DNA from: Ignavibacteria bacterium UBA2360
GTDB taxonomy: Bacteria > Bacteroidota > Ignavibacteria > Tepidaquicellales > OLB5
Reading direction: 5' to 3'
Assembly: GCA_002344125.1 (NCBI GenBank)
Contig: DDTQ01000013.1
Coordinates: 79,392-143,391 of the forward strand
DNA: 64,000 nucleotides
Positions 8,119 to 16,651 of this stretch are shown piece by piece. A program made the translations under genes and the position numbers. Numbering within the stretch: position 1 is the stretch's first letter; each line of letters begins with the position of its first letter. Below the pieces are notes generated by a model. It did not search any database, was not told the origin of the DNA, and saw only the letters and a list, made by a program, of their open reading frames with translations.

Positions 8119-9363
8119 TTACTTCGTAAGGATCATTTTATTTACCTTTGTGGTAAAATCTGCGCCGTTTTGTACAGATAATTTATAAAAATACACTCCG
8201 CTTGCTAGACCTGCTGCGTCAAATCTGACTGAATGACTGCCGGTATTCTGGTATCCTGAAAACAGGTTTGCTACTTCTCTTCCGGCTATATCATATACTT
8301 TTAACGTTACATTCGCGCCTGAAGGCAGATTGTAATTGATGTTTGTTGAAGGATTGAACGGGTTAGGATAGTTCTGCTCTAATGTTACCGATTGCCTCTT
8401 GCTTCCGAAAACTATCTGGTAATTTGGTGATTCTTCCACCCATGTTAAGCCGCCATCTGTAGAATATATTTCAAGTCCGTCTGAGCCTACTGCAATACCT
8501 ATCTGCGTGTCATAAAATGCGACAGAATTCAGATCGTTGGATTCACCGGCTATTGTTACAGTTGAACTTTGCCATGAATAACCGCCGTCGTCAGTTTTCA
8601 GCATCATTCCGTTATCACCGGCAATTACACCTTCGTTATCATTAAAGAAAACTACTTCATTAAAATCATTCTCTGTCATTAATATGCTGGGGCCATACCA
8701 TGAAATTCCGCCGTCATTTGTCATAAATGCCGTACCTTCATCACCAACCACTGCTGCTGTAAACTCATTTACTGCTTCAACAGAATTGAAATTCCTTGTT
8801 GTGAAAGACATATCCATAGTTGTCCAGCTTTGTCCGCCATCCTCTGTTTTTAGCAAAGTTCCAAGTTCGCCTGCAGCGTAACCGGTCATAGCGTTAAGGA
8901 AATTTACATCTCTCAGATTCTTTGTTGTGTTTGTTACTGCCGGATTCCATGTGAGGCCGGCATCATCAGAATAATAAATTATACCGTTATTGCCGCAAAC
9001 TACAGCCGTACCATCCAGCAGTTCAATATCGTTCAGGTTTTCTGTTGTTCCGGGCAGGATAGGGTCCCAGGTAGTCCCGTTATCCACTGATCTTAAAATT
9101 ACACCGTTCTCTCCGGCTGCCAGAGAAATTCCGTTATTGATCGATGTTCCAAACAATACATTAGAAATGTTCGTTTGCTGCTCGTTCCATGTTAAGCCGC
9201 GGTCGGTTGATCTCATTATCAAACCGTTCTCACCAACAAGCGATACAGTTGTAGAGCTCTCAAATTTCACGGCATGTTCATTAAGCTGTGAATTCTGAGC
9301 GAAAATTGATGCTGATAAAAGCAAAAATGCTAATAATGTTGATTTGAAGTAAGTGGTAAACAT
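8119..9363 (-). CDS. Ycf48-like propeller protein with T9SS sorting domain (414 aa)
   Basis: Third member of the local paralogous set. Residues 1-22 are a signal peptide (LLAFLLLSASIFAQ). Ycf48-type repeats occupy about residues 30-320 (STDRGLTWN, SVDNGTTWD, SDDAGLTWN, TEDGGQSWT, TNDGGISWY, TDDGGYSWQ, STDGGLTWV), again with G-E/N-N/D-G turns, predicting a seven-bladed propeller. The C-terminal ~80 residues are a T9SS type A sorting domain (NYPNPFNPSTNINY, VYDIAGREVANLF, SGVYFYKLSV, ending MILTK). The ligand is unknown. A good promoter candidate lies upstream at 9474-9504 and its own terminator downstream, so it is probably monocistronic. Confidence 0.9.
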   Translation of the reverse strand: MFTTYFKSTLLAFLLLSASIFAQNSQLNEHAVKFESSTTVSLVGENGLIMRSTDRGLTWNEQQTNISNVLFGTSINNGISLAAGENGVILRSVDNGTTWDPILPGTTENLNDIELLDGTAVVCGNNGIIYYSDDAGLTWNPAVTNTTKNLRDVNFLNAMTGYAAGELGTLLKTEDGGQSWTTMDMSFTTRNFNSVEAVNEFTAAVVGDEGTAFMTNDGGISWYGPSILMTENDFNEVVFFNDNEGVIAGDNGMMLKTDDGGYSWQSSTVTIAGESNDLNSVAFYDTQIGIAVGSDGLEIYSTDGGLTWVEESPNYQIVFGSKRQSVTLEQNYPNPFNPSTNINYNLPSGANVTLKVYDIAGREVANLFSGYQNTGSHSVRFDAAGLASGVYFYKLSVQNGADFTTKVNKMILTK

Positions 9364-9473
9364 TTTTTTGTTTCCTTTCGTATTGGGTTTTTTGTTAAAA
9401 GAGTTCTTGTTCTGCTTTAAACGTTTTTTTCTTGTTATTTGGAAATTGTTACATAGGGTGAATCTTTATGATA

Positions 9474-9504
9474 CAAAGTTAGCTTAAAGGGGGTAGGGAA
9501 TCAA
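9474..9504 (-). promoter_or_regulatory. Promoter candidate for the 8119-9363 gene
   Basis: On the minus strand, TTG (9504-9502), 20-nt spacer, TAACTTTG (9481-9474). The leader to the ATG at 9363 is about 105 nt. Confidence 0.55.
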
Positions 9505-9565
9505 TACCGAATTTAGGCTAATTATCAAAAAAGCCTGTGGTTACAGTTGTCTAAAAATATGCTAA

Positions 9566-9585
9566 CCCCGGCTTTTAAGCCGGGG
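9566..9585. repeat. 20-bp palindrome, CCCCGGCTTTTAAGCCGGGG family, copy 2
   Basis: Identical to 6195-6214, including the flanks TAA and ATATTG. A different short palindrome, GGGCTTTAGCCC, follows at 9609-9620. Confidence 0.75.
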
Positions 9586-9735
9586 ATATTGGGATTTCAA
9601 ACTGTTATGGGCTTTAGCCCTGCCTCAATAATGATATCGATGTTCTTAAAGAGATTTAGTTGGCAGATTTTGATTCAATTTATGCACTCAAAGCAATTCT
9701 AAAAGCCCTAAATCAAAGGACATAAATGAACTTCT

Positions 9736-11136
9736 TCATTTTATCAGCATCATTTTTATGGTTTTTGAAAACGCTTGTTTACCCGCTGTACCGTGAATCC
9801 TGTAAAAATAAACTCCTGTCGCCAAGTCGCTGCCATCAAAAGTGACGGAATAATAATCAGCAGACTGAAATGCATTCACCAGCTCTTTTACGGATCTTCC
9901 TGTTACATCATATACCGTTAAATTAACCATGCTTTCAAATGGCACCTGGTAATCTATAGTTGTAACGGGGTTTGAGGGATTCGGATAATTCTGGCCCATG
10001 AAAAATTCAGCCGGCTTAAATATTTCAGCGTATTGTATATTGGCAGGCGTGAAATACTCGAAATTCCCGTTATAATCTACCTGTTTCAATCTGTACTTAA
10101 ACCTTCCTGCTTTTAACCCCGCATCTTCAAAGGAATAAACTCTGGGCTCATTTGTTGTACCGTATCCCCTTACAAAACCCGCATTGATCCATTCAGTTTC
10201 TCTGTTACCTTCAAGCATACATCTTTCCACCACAAAGCCGGAATTATTGATCTCACTCAAAGTATTCCAGCTAAGCAAAGCGGACCTGTTAATTACATTC
10301 AGTTCAAATGAACCCATACTTACCGGCAGGGGAGTGCCCGCTATATCATTGTGATAGTAAAAGTCATCCAGAAATATGTTAGCCACATTTCCTGTGCTTG
10401 TTTCACCATAAATCATCCAGGAATCAATGTTTGCGTCATTTGATAATTGACCTTTTGTCAATTCATCACCAATTAGTGTACCGTTCACCCACAGATCCCA
10501 TTTGTTTGCACCTACTGTATAGCCCGTTTCATAAATGTAGGTTTTTTCTGAGGTCGAATTGTTTCCATAGATTTCAACAATATAATCCTGTAATTGAGAA
10601 ACAGGATTTGCAGGTATTCCTGTAGAAACCCAATTTGATCCATTTCTAACGTTGGTTGTTATAATGCCTCCTGAAGAAAATGTGAATCTGAGGCCAGCAA
10701 AAATATTAGTGCCTGAAAGGACATTATTATCCGAGAAAGATGCGCCGTCGCCTATTAAAAATGAAAAAATTCCGGAATTTGCTGTTGTCAATCCTGTATT
10801 TGAACCAAACCTGATCCTGAAGTTTATTGTAAAACACTTTCCTCCCGGATAGTCATAAACAGAGAACTTGTTAACAGAGCCGCCTGTGGGCGCCGCAATG
10901 CGGAAATAAGTTTCACTTCCAAATGGGATTAACTGATTTTCTAGGTTAAACGAACCCCCGCCTGTTCCTACCCTTAATCTCGCTGTTCCGGATGGTGGAA
11001 TGGGCATAAACGTTGTTGTTACACCAGAAGACCAGCTTCGTGATGAATCTCCAAAATCATAATTCCATGGCTGTGCGGTGAGAGGTGTAAGTGCTATAAG
11101 TGACAAAATTATACATTTAGTAATCTTCGTGAACAT
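9736..11136 (-). CDS. Secreted lectin-like protein with T9SS sorting domain (466 aa)
   Basis: Residues 1-21 are a signal peptide (IILSLIALTPLTAQ). Residues about 22-255 look like a beta-sandwich of the concanavalin/LamG type: FTINFRIRFGSNT, a glycine-rich strand region, then NIFLDDFYYHND, a phrase typical of carbohydrate-binding sandwiches. The assignment is by style only. Residues about 265-360 are an FnIII-like module (LPVSMGSFELNVINRSALLS, then NNSGFVVER, YRLKQVDYNGNFEY), also present in the proteins at 11369 and 16652. A T9SS type A sorting domain follows (NYPNPSNPVTTIDY, SGVY replaced by TGVYFYRI, ending KMMLIK). Probably a surface-attached binding protein. No terminator hairpin is obvious downstream. 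Confidence 0.86.
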   Translation of the reverse strand: MFTKITKCIILSLIALTPLTAQPWNYDFGDSSRSWSSGVTTTFMPIPPSGTARLRVGTGGGSFNLENQLIPFGSETYFRIAAPTGGSVNKFSVYDYPGGKCFTINFRIRFGSNTGLTTANSGIFSFLIGDGASFSDNNVLSGTNIFAGLRFTFSSGGIITTNVRNGSNWVSTGIPANPVSQLQDYIVEIYGNNSTSEKTYIYETGYTVGANKWDLWVNGTLIGDELTKGQLSNDANIDSWMIYGETSTGNVANIFLDDFYYHNDIAGTPLPVSMGSFELNVINRSALLSWNTLSEINNSGFVVERCMLEGNRETEWINAGFVRGYGTTNEPRVYSFEDAGLKAGRFKYRLKQVDYNGNFEYFTPANIQYAEIFKPAEFFMGQNYPNPSNPVTTIDYQVPFESMVNLTVYDVTGRSVKELVNAFQSADYYSVTFDGSDLATGVYFYRIHGTAGKQAFSKTIKMMLIK

Positions 11137-11307
11137 AGTATTTCCTTATATTTGTAGTTGGTATATACAAAAATAATATCACTATGTTAATTTAATATTA
11201 GAATAATTTTTGCATTTCTCGTTGCTATTACTAACTGAATCGTTGATGAAGTTATATTGAAAGCGGTGAGGGTAGAAATGTGTGCAAAACATTTACTTAC
11301 ATGGTCC

Positions 11308-11342
11308 AAAAAAAAACCGGGCCTTTTAAGACCCGGTCTTTC
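11308..11342 (-). terminator. Rho-independent terminator after the 11369 gene
   Basis: Stem ACCGGGcC/GaCCCGGT. On the minus strand it is followed by nine T residues. It lies just past the stop codon at 11369 and is among the strongest terminators in the window. Confidence 0.88.
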
Positions 11343-11368
11343 GTTGTTTCTATCCCACAGTAAAACTA

Positions 11369-14300
11369 CTACTTCACAAGTATCATCTTCATGGTCTTTG
11401 TGAATTTCTGATTATTGCCTTCGGCAATTATCCGGTAGAAATAAGTACCTGATGAAATATTCGAACCGTCAAATTCAACAGTATAGAAATCAGCCGGTTT
11501 AAATTCATTTATCAGCGAAGCTACTTCTTTACCCAGTATATCGTAAACCTTAATTGTTACCTTACCGTCAAACGGCATCGAAAAGTCAATTTTCGATTTC
11601 GGGTTTGAAGGATTTGGATAGTTCTGGCTTATATCAAATGAACCGGGTTTACCTATTATCATATCAGCGCTGTTTGCGGGTGAATGATATTCATAATTGC
11701 CGTTGTAATCTATCTGTTTCAGCCTGTACTGGTAGGCTCCGCTGTTCAGTTTCTTATCTGTGTAAGTGTAATCAACCCTGCTGGTTGAATTACCTTTGCC
11801 GTTCACAAATGAAACTTCTTTCCAGGCAGAATACTGCCTGTCAGCGGTTTTCATTCTGCGCTCTATCGAAAATCCCTTGTTATTTATCTCGGTTTCTGTG
11901 CTCCATTGCAGGTTGATATCTCTGTTGCTGGTTGAAATACTGAAGTCTGCCAGGTTTACAGGGAGAGGAGCTGAACCATCAGATAATGTAAAGTAAGAAA
12001 AATCAAAAAGCCCTCTTACTTTGGCTGTTAAGTTTGTCCAATTTAATTCAGTTTCGTTATCATTTGTTCCTGCTGGATATACAACCCATTCAACATTATA
12101 TTTTGCCAGAATTGTGTTAACACTTGGAGAAGCAATTGTATAAGTCTCATTATCTCCAAAATAATAAGTAATATCATATGTAGCACCTGTCAATAATTCA
12201 AAAACAGGCGTAATAGATGTATAAGAGTTGGAATAACTGCCTCCAACAGGATTCGGTGGATTTGTCTGTGAATAGTACTTAACATTCATACCGGAAATTG
12301 GATATTGAGTTCCATTTTCTCCCCAATATATTGCGGCAATTGTTCTATTCCAAACAGTATAAGTCGAAGTTTGACCTGAACCTGGAACAGTTGTTTGGAT
12401 TGCTGAAGGAGGAATGGTAGTTTCAGCATCTACAGATATTTCAAATGCGCCAATGTCTGTTGTACCACCGGAAACTGAAGTGGGCCTTGCTGTACCATTG
12501 AAGTCTGAATTTTGGCCGGATAGCGCAATTCCTTTACCATTTACAAACCATGCTTCGGGATTGTTTGGGTTAACTTCCAGGTTGCCTAGAGTAACATTTA
12601 TAAACAACTCTGACGGTGTAACATCTGAATTTGTTGTTGCTAAAGTATGTTTATCACCCGAAGAACTGGTACGAAATGCATCTATTGTAGCATTTGTTCC
12701 ATTCCATCTGCAAATTGAAGACATATTGGGAGCCACAAGCGCATTATAGTTCGAAGCGGTTGAACTCCATCCTGTTGCGGTTAGGTTGTTTGATAAAGCA
12801 ATATGGCTTCCGGTTCCGCCTGTTCTGTTATTATAGAATAAATTATTCCTTAAATTAACAGTAACTGCCCCTAATACCCTGTTGAAACAATAAGAATTTG
12901 TAGTACCTGATGCAAAACCTCCGATATATACAGTGTTGTAATAATAAGATGCGTTTGTGCCGCTGTTAAATTCCTCATGAAAGCCCTGGATATCGGCACT
13001 GGATGTAGTCAGCATTGATGGATTGTTTATTGGTTCTAATACAGGCTTAATTTTTCTGTCTTCAATTATCTTTGCCCTTAAATATTCTGGTAAAATGGTT
13101 CTACCTTGTATTGGAAACATAACTGATTCGTTGGATAGGGGCTTTTCGGATTTTGTTGTTGAGGCATTTGTCATTTCAATTGAAGCATATTGCATCAGGA
13201 TTTCATCAATATCATCGTTACTTTTAACGGTAATATACTTTTGTTCAGACGAAATTTCTGTCGATTTGTCATTGCTGTTATTATTTGAACTATTATCAAT
13301 TTCAGTTTCTTTGTTACTAATAGTTCTTAATGAAGTCTCACCATTAGTCAATGAAATCTGATTGTTTGACCATACCCAATTCGCGCCAAGGTAATCATTG
13401 GTACCATAAATTCTGGCTGCCGTATTAGTGGAAGTATTTGTGAGGTCGTATATTTTATTTTTTGAAGAGATACCTGTAGAACCTGTCGCGTTTATAGTGA
13501 TTCCATAAACTGCATTTGTAATTGAATTAGTCGTGGTTGATCTTAATCCGGAAATTGTATTCCCGCTTATTGATTGATTTAGACCCGTTGATGTTAAGAT
13601 TATTCCGCTGACAGTTACTGTACCTGGAGTGGTTGTCGCCACTAATGAACGGCTGCTTAATTCCTTTATGGTGTTTCCGGTAATGCTGTAAACTGTGCCA
13701 GTACCGGCAGTTGAAATACCCGTTACAGCAGTATTCGTCGTACCCGTTGTATTGTTTGTTACATTTTGTATTGTATTATTTGCAATACTAATTGGTTGTG
13801 CAGTGGTCACGCTGGTAATAATTCCAAGAAAGCCCTGAGGTCTTGTTGTCGTAGTCATGTTTAAGTTAATGCTGTTTGTAGTACTCAAGCTTCCAATCAG
13901 ATTACCTGAAACAGAAACAGGGGATGTTGGAGTCCCGATTAGCAAAATACCTCTCATATAATGGTATACCGAGCCCGATGAATTTGTACCTGCAAGAGTA
14001 ATTGAACCAACATTATTATTGGTAATGCTGCATGTTCCGGTTGGCGAAACCTGCATTCCATCAATATAGAAACCGTAAGTGCTGGTAAGTGCAATCCCGT
14101 TATCGTTAATTGTTATAGCACCGTTTCCGGTTGTAGAACCGATAGTGTTGCCTGTAATATTAAAACTTCCTGTTGACGCATTTATCCCGATCCATGGAAA
14201 AACACTCGCTCCGTTTGGAGGAATTGTTGTAAGAGTGATATTCCTTATAATATTGTTTTGAATAGTTGATGCTGTAGAAGTACCAATAGTAACTAAGGAT

Positions 14301-16195
14301 ATTGCCTGAATATAGCTGTATATTCCTGTTGTGGAAGATGTGTAAGTTAGCGGTGTGCCTCCGCATAATGGCGCAGTTCCTCCAATGTAATTTCCGCTTA
14401 CGTTAAAATTTACTCCATTTGAATTTGTGATATATATTGGTAACAATCTTGAATTAGTAACTGTATTCGTTCTGGTAGCTGTCTGATAGATACTATTGTT
14501 CGAAACTGTCCATGCAGTTGAACCCGTGGATAGATAAACAGATATTGCGGGATTACCGTTTGCGTAACAATTAAACAAGTTACAGTTATCAATAGTGTTA
14601 TTGCTGTTCTGCGCTGTTGGTGTGCCCACAGATACAATAAGGCAAAGTGGAAATGCTGTTGCATCTGATCTGTCTCTTATATCACAATAACTAATAATAT
14701 TATTGCTGTTCCCAAGGGTTCCGGTTGTTGTGCTGAACAATATACCTCCAACTTGTGCAGTAGTTGTTCCTGATTCTATAATACAATAAGTAACAGTGTT
14801 GTATGTAGCGTCATTTAAAAACGTTATTCCTGCTATGGCTGTACTGGTATTTCTGAACCTCAAATATTTACCGCTACCCCCAAATCTTCCGTCAATTATA
14901 ACCCGGTCTGCACCATCAAGGCGTATCATACCAATACTTGCCACGTTTCCGGATATAATTTTTTCTGAAGCACTTGATGGCTGAATTGTTAACGTATAAT
15001 TTCCAACACCGCTTTCACTCCATTGATTTAATGCAAAAGTTCCGGGCTCAGTTATGTTGGATGTAACATTCACAACAAGATTTGCTCCTAACCCCAGGTT
15101 ATTAACAGCCTCGAATAATCCACCCGACCCGGTTAATGTTGTATATGTTTCTCCGGTTCCCACATTGACTGTGCCCGAAAGGGGCGATACAATCACTCTG
15201 CTGCCTGCCGGTGATGTTACAACAGGTGTTTGAGTACCGCCGGAGCCATCCATTGTAATTTGTGTACATTCTGCATCTACAAAATTGCCAATTCCGGCAG
15301 ATGGTGAAATATCGTAAGTCAGCCAGAAATAATTTGTGCCGTTTAATAACTGCTGCGTACCTGTGATTTGAAAACTTCCATTTGGTGAGTTAAAATCTGT
15401 GCCAAATTGATTTATTGGGCTAAATGAATTGACTGTTCCCGTATAATATATTCTAGCGTTCAAAATATCCTGAGAAGGATCAGTAGAGCCATTTGTATTG
15501 AGATCCATTGTTGTCAGGTTAAAGGGTGCTATTGTGCCGCTAGTAACTATTTGTACTCCAATAAGTAACTGGTTATTGGTGCCTAAAGGTACATTATTTA
15601 TGTTCGCACTGAATGTTGTGCTTGACAAGTATGCCATATTACTACCTGGTACTTCGTATACATTTACACTATCCACATTCAAATAAAACATATCAGCAGC
15701 CGAATAACAATTAAATGCAAAGTTGTAAACACCCGTTGAGGGTGCAGTAAAACTTGAAGTTTGTATCCTTTGAAATGTTGTATTAACTAAATTAGCGTAA
15801 GTACCTACTGTTGTTGTTTGCGCAGCAATTGTTTGTCCGGCTCCAACAGTAACTTTCAGATTTTCCGGATAAATTGCCCCTGCAACGCTTTGATAGAATA
15901 CAACATAGTATTCGTTTCCTGCAACCATATTAATTCCTGATGTAAATGCCCAGGTGTTTGCAGGATTAGATGAGTTGAACTGGTACTGCATTGAACCTGC
16001 ACCTTCATAAAGATATGATGCACTCGTATTTCTTACCCAGTTATTGCCAGATCCACCATTTACAATAGCCCAACCTGTCGGTGGGAAAGTTGCACTGTTA
16101 AAAGTTTCTCTTAGTATTGGTGTTTGGGAAAATGAATATTCAGTAATTGAAAAGTAGATTACAACCGCTGCAAGAAATAAGAATAGCTTTTTCAT
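11369..16195 (-). CDS. Giant beta-helix surface protein with T9SS sorting domain (1608 aa)
   Basis: The frame is open from 16264, but the ATG at 16195 gives a clean signal peptide (MKKLFLFLAAVVIYFSITEYSFSQ), so this start is preferred. Residues about 28-190 match a choice-of-anchor/MAM-like sandwich (ETFNSATFPPTGW). A second beta-domain ends near residue 350. Long parallel beta-helix repeats follow with many N-N-T-I and S-G-N-T-I turns, to about residue 1150. They are interrupted by about 120 charged, low-complexity residues (nt about 12985-13345). An FnIII-like module (LPVNLADFSI, YRLKQIDYNGNYEY) and a T9SS type A sorting domain (NYPNPSNPKSKIDF, SGTYFYRI, ending MILVK) complete it. Such proteins are often adhesins or polysaccharide-active; no catalytic motif is visible. 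Confidence 0.88.
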   Translation of the reverse strand: MKKLFLFLAAVVIYFSITEYSFSQTPILRETFNSATFPPTGWAIVNGGSGNNWVRNTSASYLYEGAGSMQYQFNSSNPANTWAFTSGINMVAGNEYYVVFYQSVAGAIYPENLKVTVGAGQTIAAQTTTVGTYANLVNTTFQRIQTSSFTAPSTGVYNFAFNCYSAADMFYLNVDSVNVYEVPGSNMAYLSSTTFSANINNVPLGTNNQLLIGVQIVTSGTIAPFNLTTMDLNTNGSTDPSQDILNARIYYTGTVNSFSPINQFGTDFNSPNGSFQITGTQQLLNGTNYFWLTYDISPSAGIGNFVDAECTQITMDGSGGTQTPVVTSPAGSRVIVSPLSGTVNVGTGETYTTLTGSGGLFEAVNNLGLGANLVVNVTSNITEPGTFALNQWSESGVGNYTLTIQPSSASEKIISGNVASIGMIRLDGADRVIIDGRFGGSGKYLRFRNTSTAIAGITFLNDATYNTVTYCIIESGTTTAQVGGILFSTTTGTLGNSNNIISYCDIRDRSDATAFPLCLIVSVGTPTAQNSNNTIDNCNLFNCYANGNPAISVYLSTGSTAWTVSNNSIYQTATRTNTVTNSRLLPIYITNSNGVNFNVSGNYIGGTAPLCGGTPLTYTSSTTGIYSYIQAISLVTIGTSTASTIQNNIIRNITLTTIPPNGASVFPWIGINASTGSFNITGNTIGSTTGNGAITINDNGIALTSTYGFYIDGMQVSPTGTCSITNNNVGSITLAGTNSSGSVYHYMRGILLIGTPTSPVSVSGNLIGSLSTTNSINLNMTTTTRPQGFLGIITSVTTAQPISIANNTIQNVTNNTTGTTNTAVTGISTAGTGTVYSITGNTIKELSSRSLVATTTPGTVTVSGIILTSTGLNQSISGNTISGLRSTTTNSITNAVYGITINATGSTGISSKNKIYDLTNTSTNTAARIYGTNDYLGANWVWSNNQISLTNGETSLRTISNKETEIDNSSNNNSNDKSTEISSEQKYITVKSNDDIDEILMQYASIEMTNASTTKSEKPLSNESVMFPIQGRTILPEYLRAKIIEDRKIKPVLEPINNPSMLTTSSADIQGFHEEFNSGTNASYYYNTVYIGGFASGTTNSYCFNRVLGAVTVNLRNNLFYNNRTGGTGSHIALSNNLTATGWSSTASNYNALVAPNMSSICRWNGTNATIDAFRTSSSGDKHTLATTNSDVTPSELFINVTLGNLEVNPNNPEAWFVNGKGIALSGQNSDFNGTARPTSVSGGTTDIGAFEISVDAETTIPPSAIQTTVPGSGQTSTYTVWNRTIAAIYWGENGTQYPISGMNVKYYSQTNPPNPVGGSYSNSYTSITPVFELLTGATYDITYYFGDNETYTIASPSVNTILAKYNVEWVVYPAGTNDNETELNWTNLTAKVRGLFDFSYFTLSDGSAPLPVNLADFSISTSNRDINLQWSTETEINNKGFSIERRMKTADRQYSAWKEVSFVNGKGNSTSRVDYTYTDKKLNSGAYQYRLKQIDYNGNYEYHSPANSADMIIGKPGSFDISQNYPNPSNPKSKIDFSMPFDGKVTIKVYDILGKEVASLINEFKPADFYTVEFDGSNISSGTYFYRIIAEGNNQKFTKTMKMILVK

Positions 16196-16651
16196 AGAAA
16201 TTATTGATTTATTTATAAAATCGTTATTATACGGCAATAAAAGGGCAAAGCCCCTAAGTGCCAAAAATTTAAATATTGATTAAAAAATGATTAATTTGCT
16301 GTTATCCCTATTGCTATTTACTAAACAAACTCAATATTTTCAAGGGTTTTTGCCATATTTTGCAAAAATACCAACAAGTAGTTATCACTTTTGCATTGAC
16401 TTTAGAGATAGCTTGAAGTAAAATTTACAACTGATATATTTTATTCAAAGTTATTCACTCAAATGTTCAGCTGTAATTGTAGGAATATCAGGTATGTGGT
16501 TTTTCGGTGTATTACGTTTTCACGGTATAAATTCTGAATTGTCCGGGTGGATGTGTGGCATTTAAGCAGGGAATCAAATTGTTCGTATATCTCAGTTACA
16601 AACAAAAAACCCCGCAGTTTTAGTCTGCGGGGTTTTTATTGGGCAGCTTCG
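16196..16651. other. Intergenic region, mostly featureless
   Basis: AT-rich. A TATTTTTG box reads on the minus strand at 16370-16363, with no matching TTG at the usual distance. The terminator at 16604-16636 belongs to the next gene. No open frame or RNA gene is recognised. Confidence 0.5.
16604..16636 (-). terminator. Rho-independent terminator after the 16652 gene
   Basis: Stem AAAAACCCCGCA/TGCGGGGTTTTT with a 9-nt loop, 12 perfect pairs, ending in a T-run on either strand. It lies 15 nt after the stop at 16652. Confidence 0.88.

Larger units (their letters stand above)
9364..9735. other. Intergenic region with promoter and palindromes
   Basis: It holds the promoter candidate for the gene at 9363 (9474-9504), the second copy of the CCCCGG palindrome (9566-9585) and a smaller palindrome GGGCTTTAGCCC (9609-9620). 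A coding-like stretch at 9663-9725 has no start codon. No intact gene is seen. Confidence 0.6.

Noticed and set aside
16195..16264. Longer start for the 1608-residue beta-helix protein
   Set aside because: The extra 23 residues precede a complete signal peptide and have no support; the same reasoning moved the starts at 36574, 38898, 56059 and 58354.
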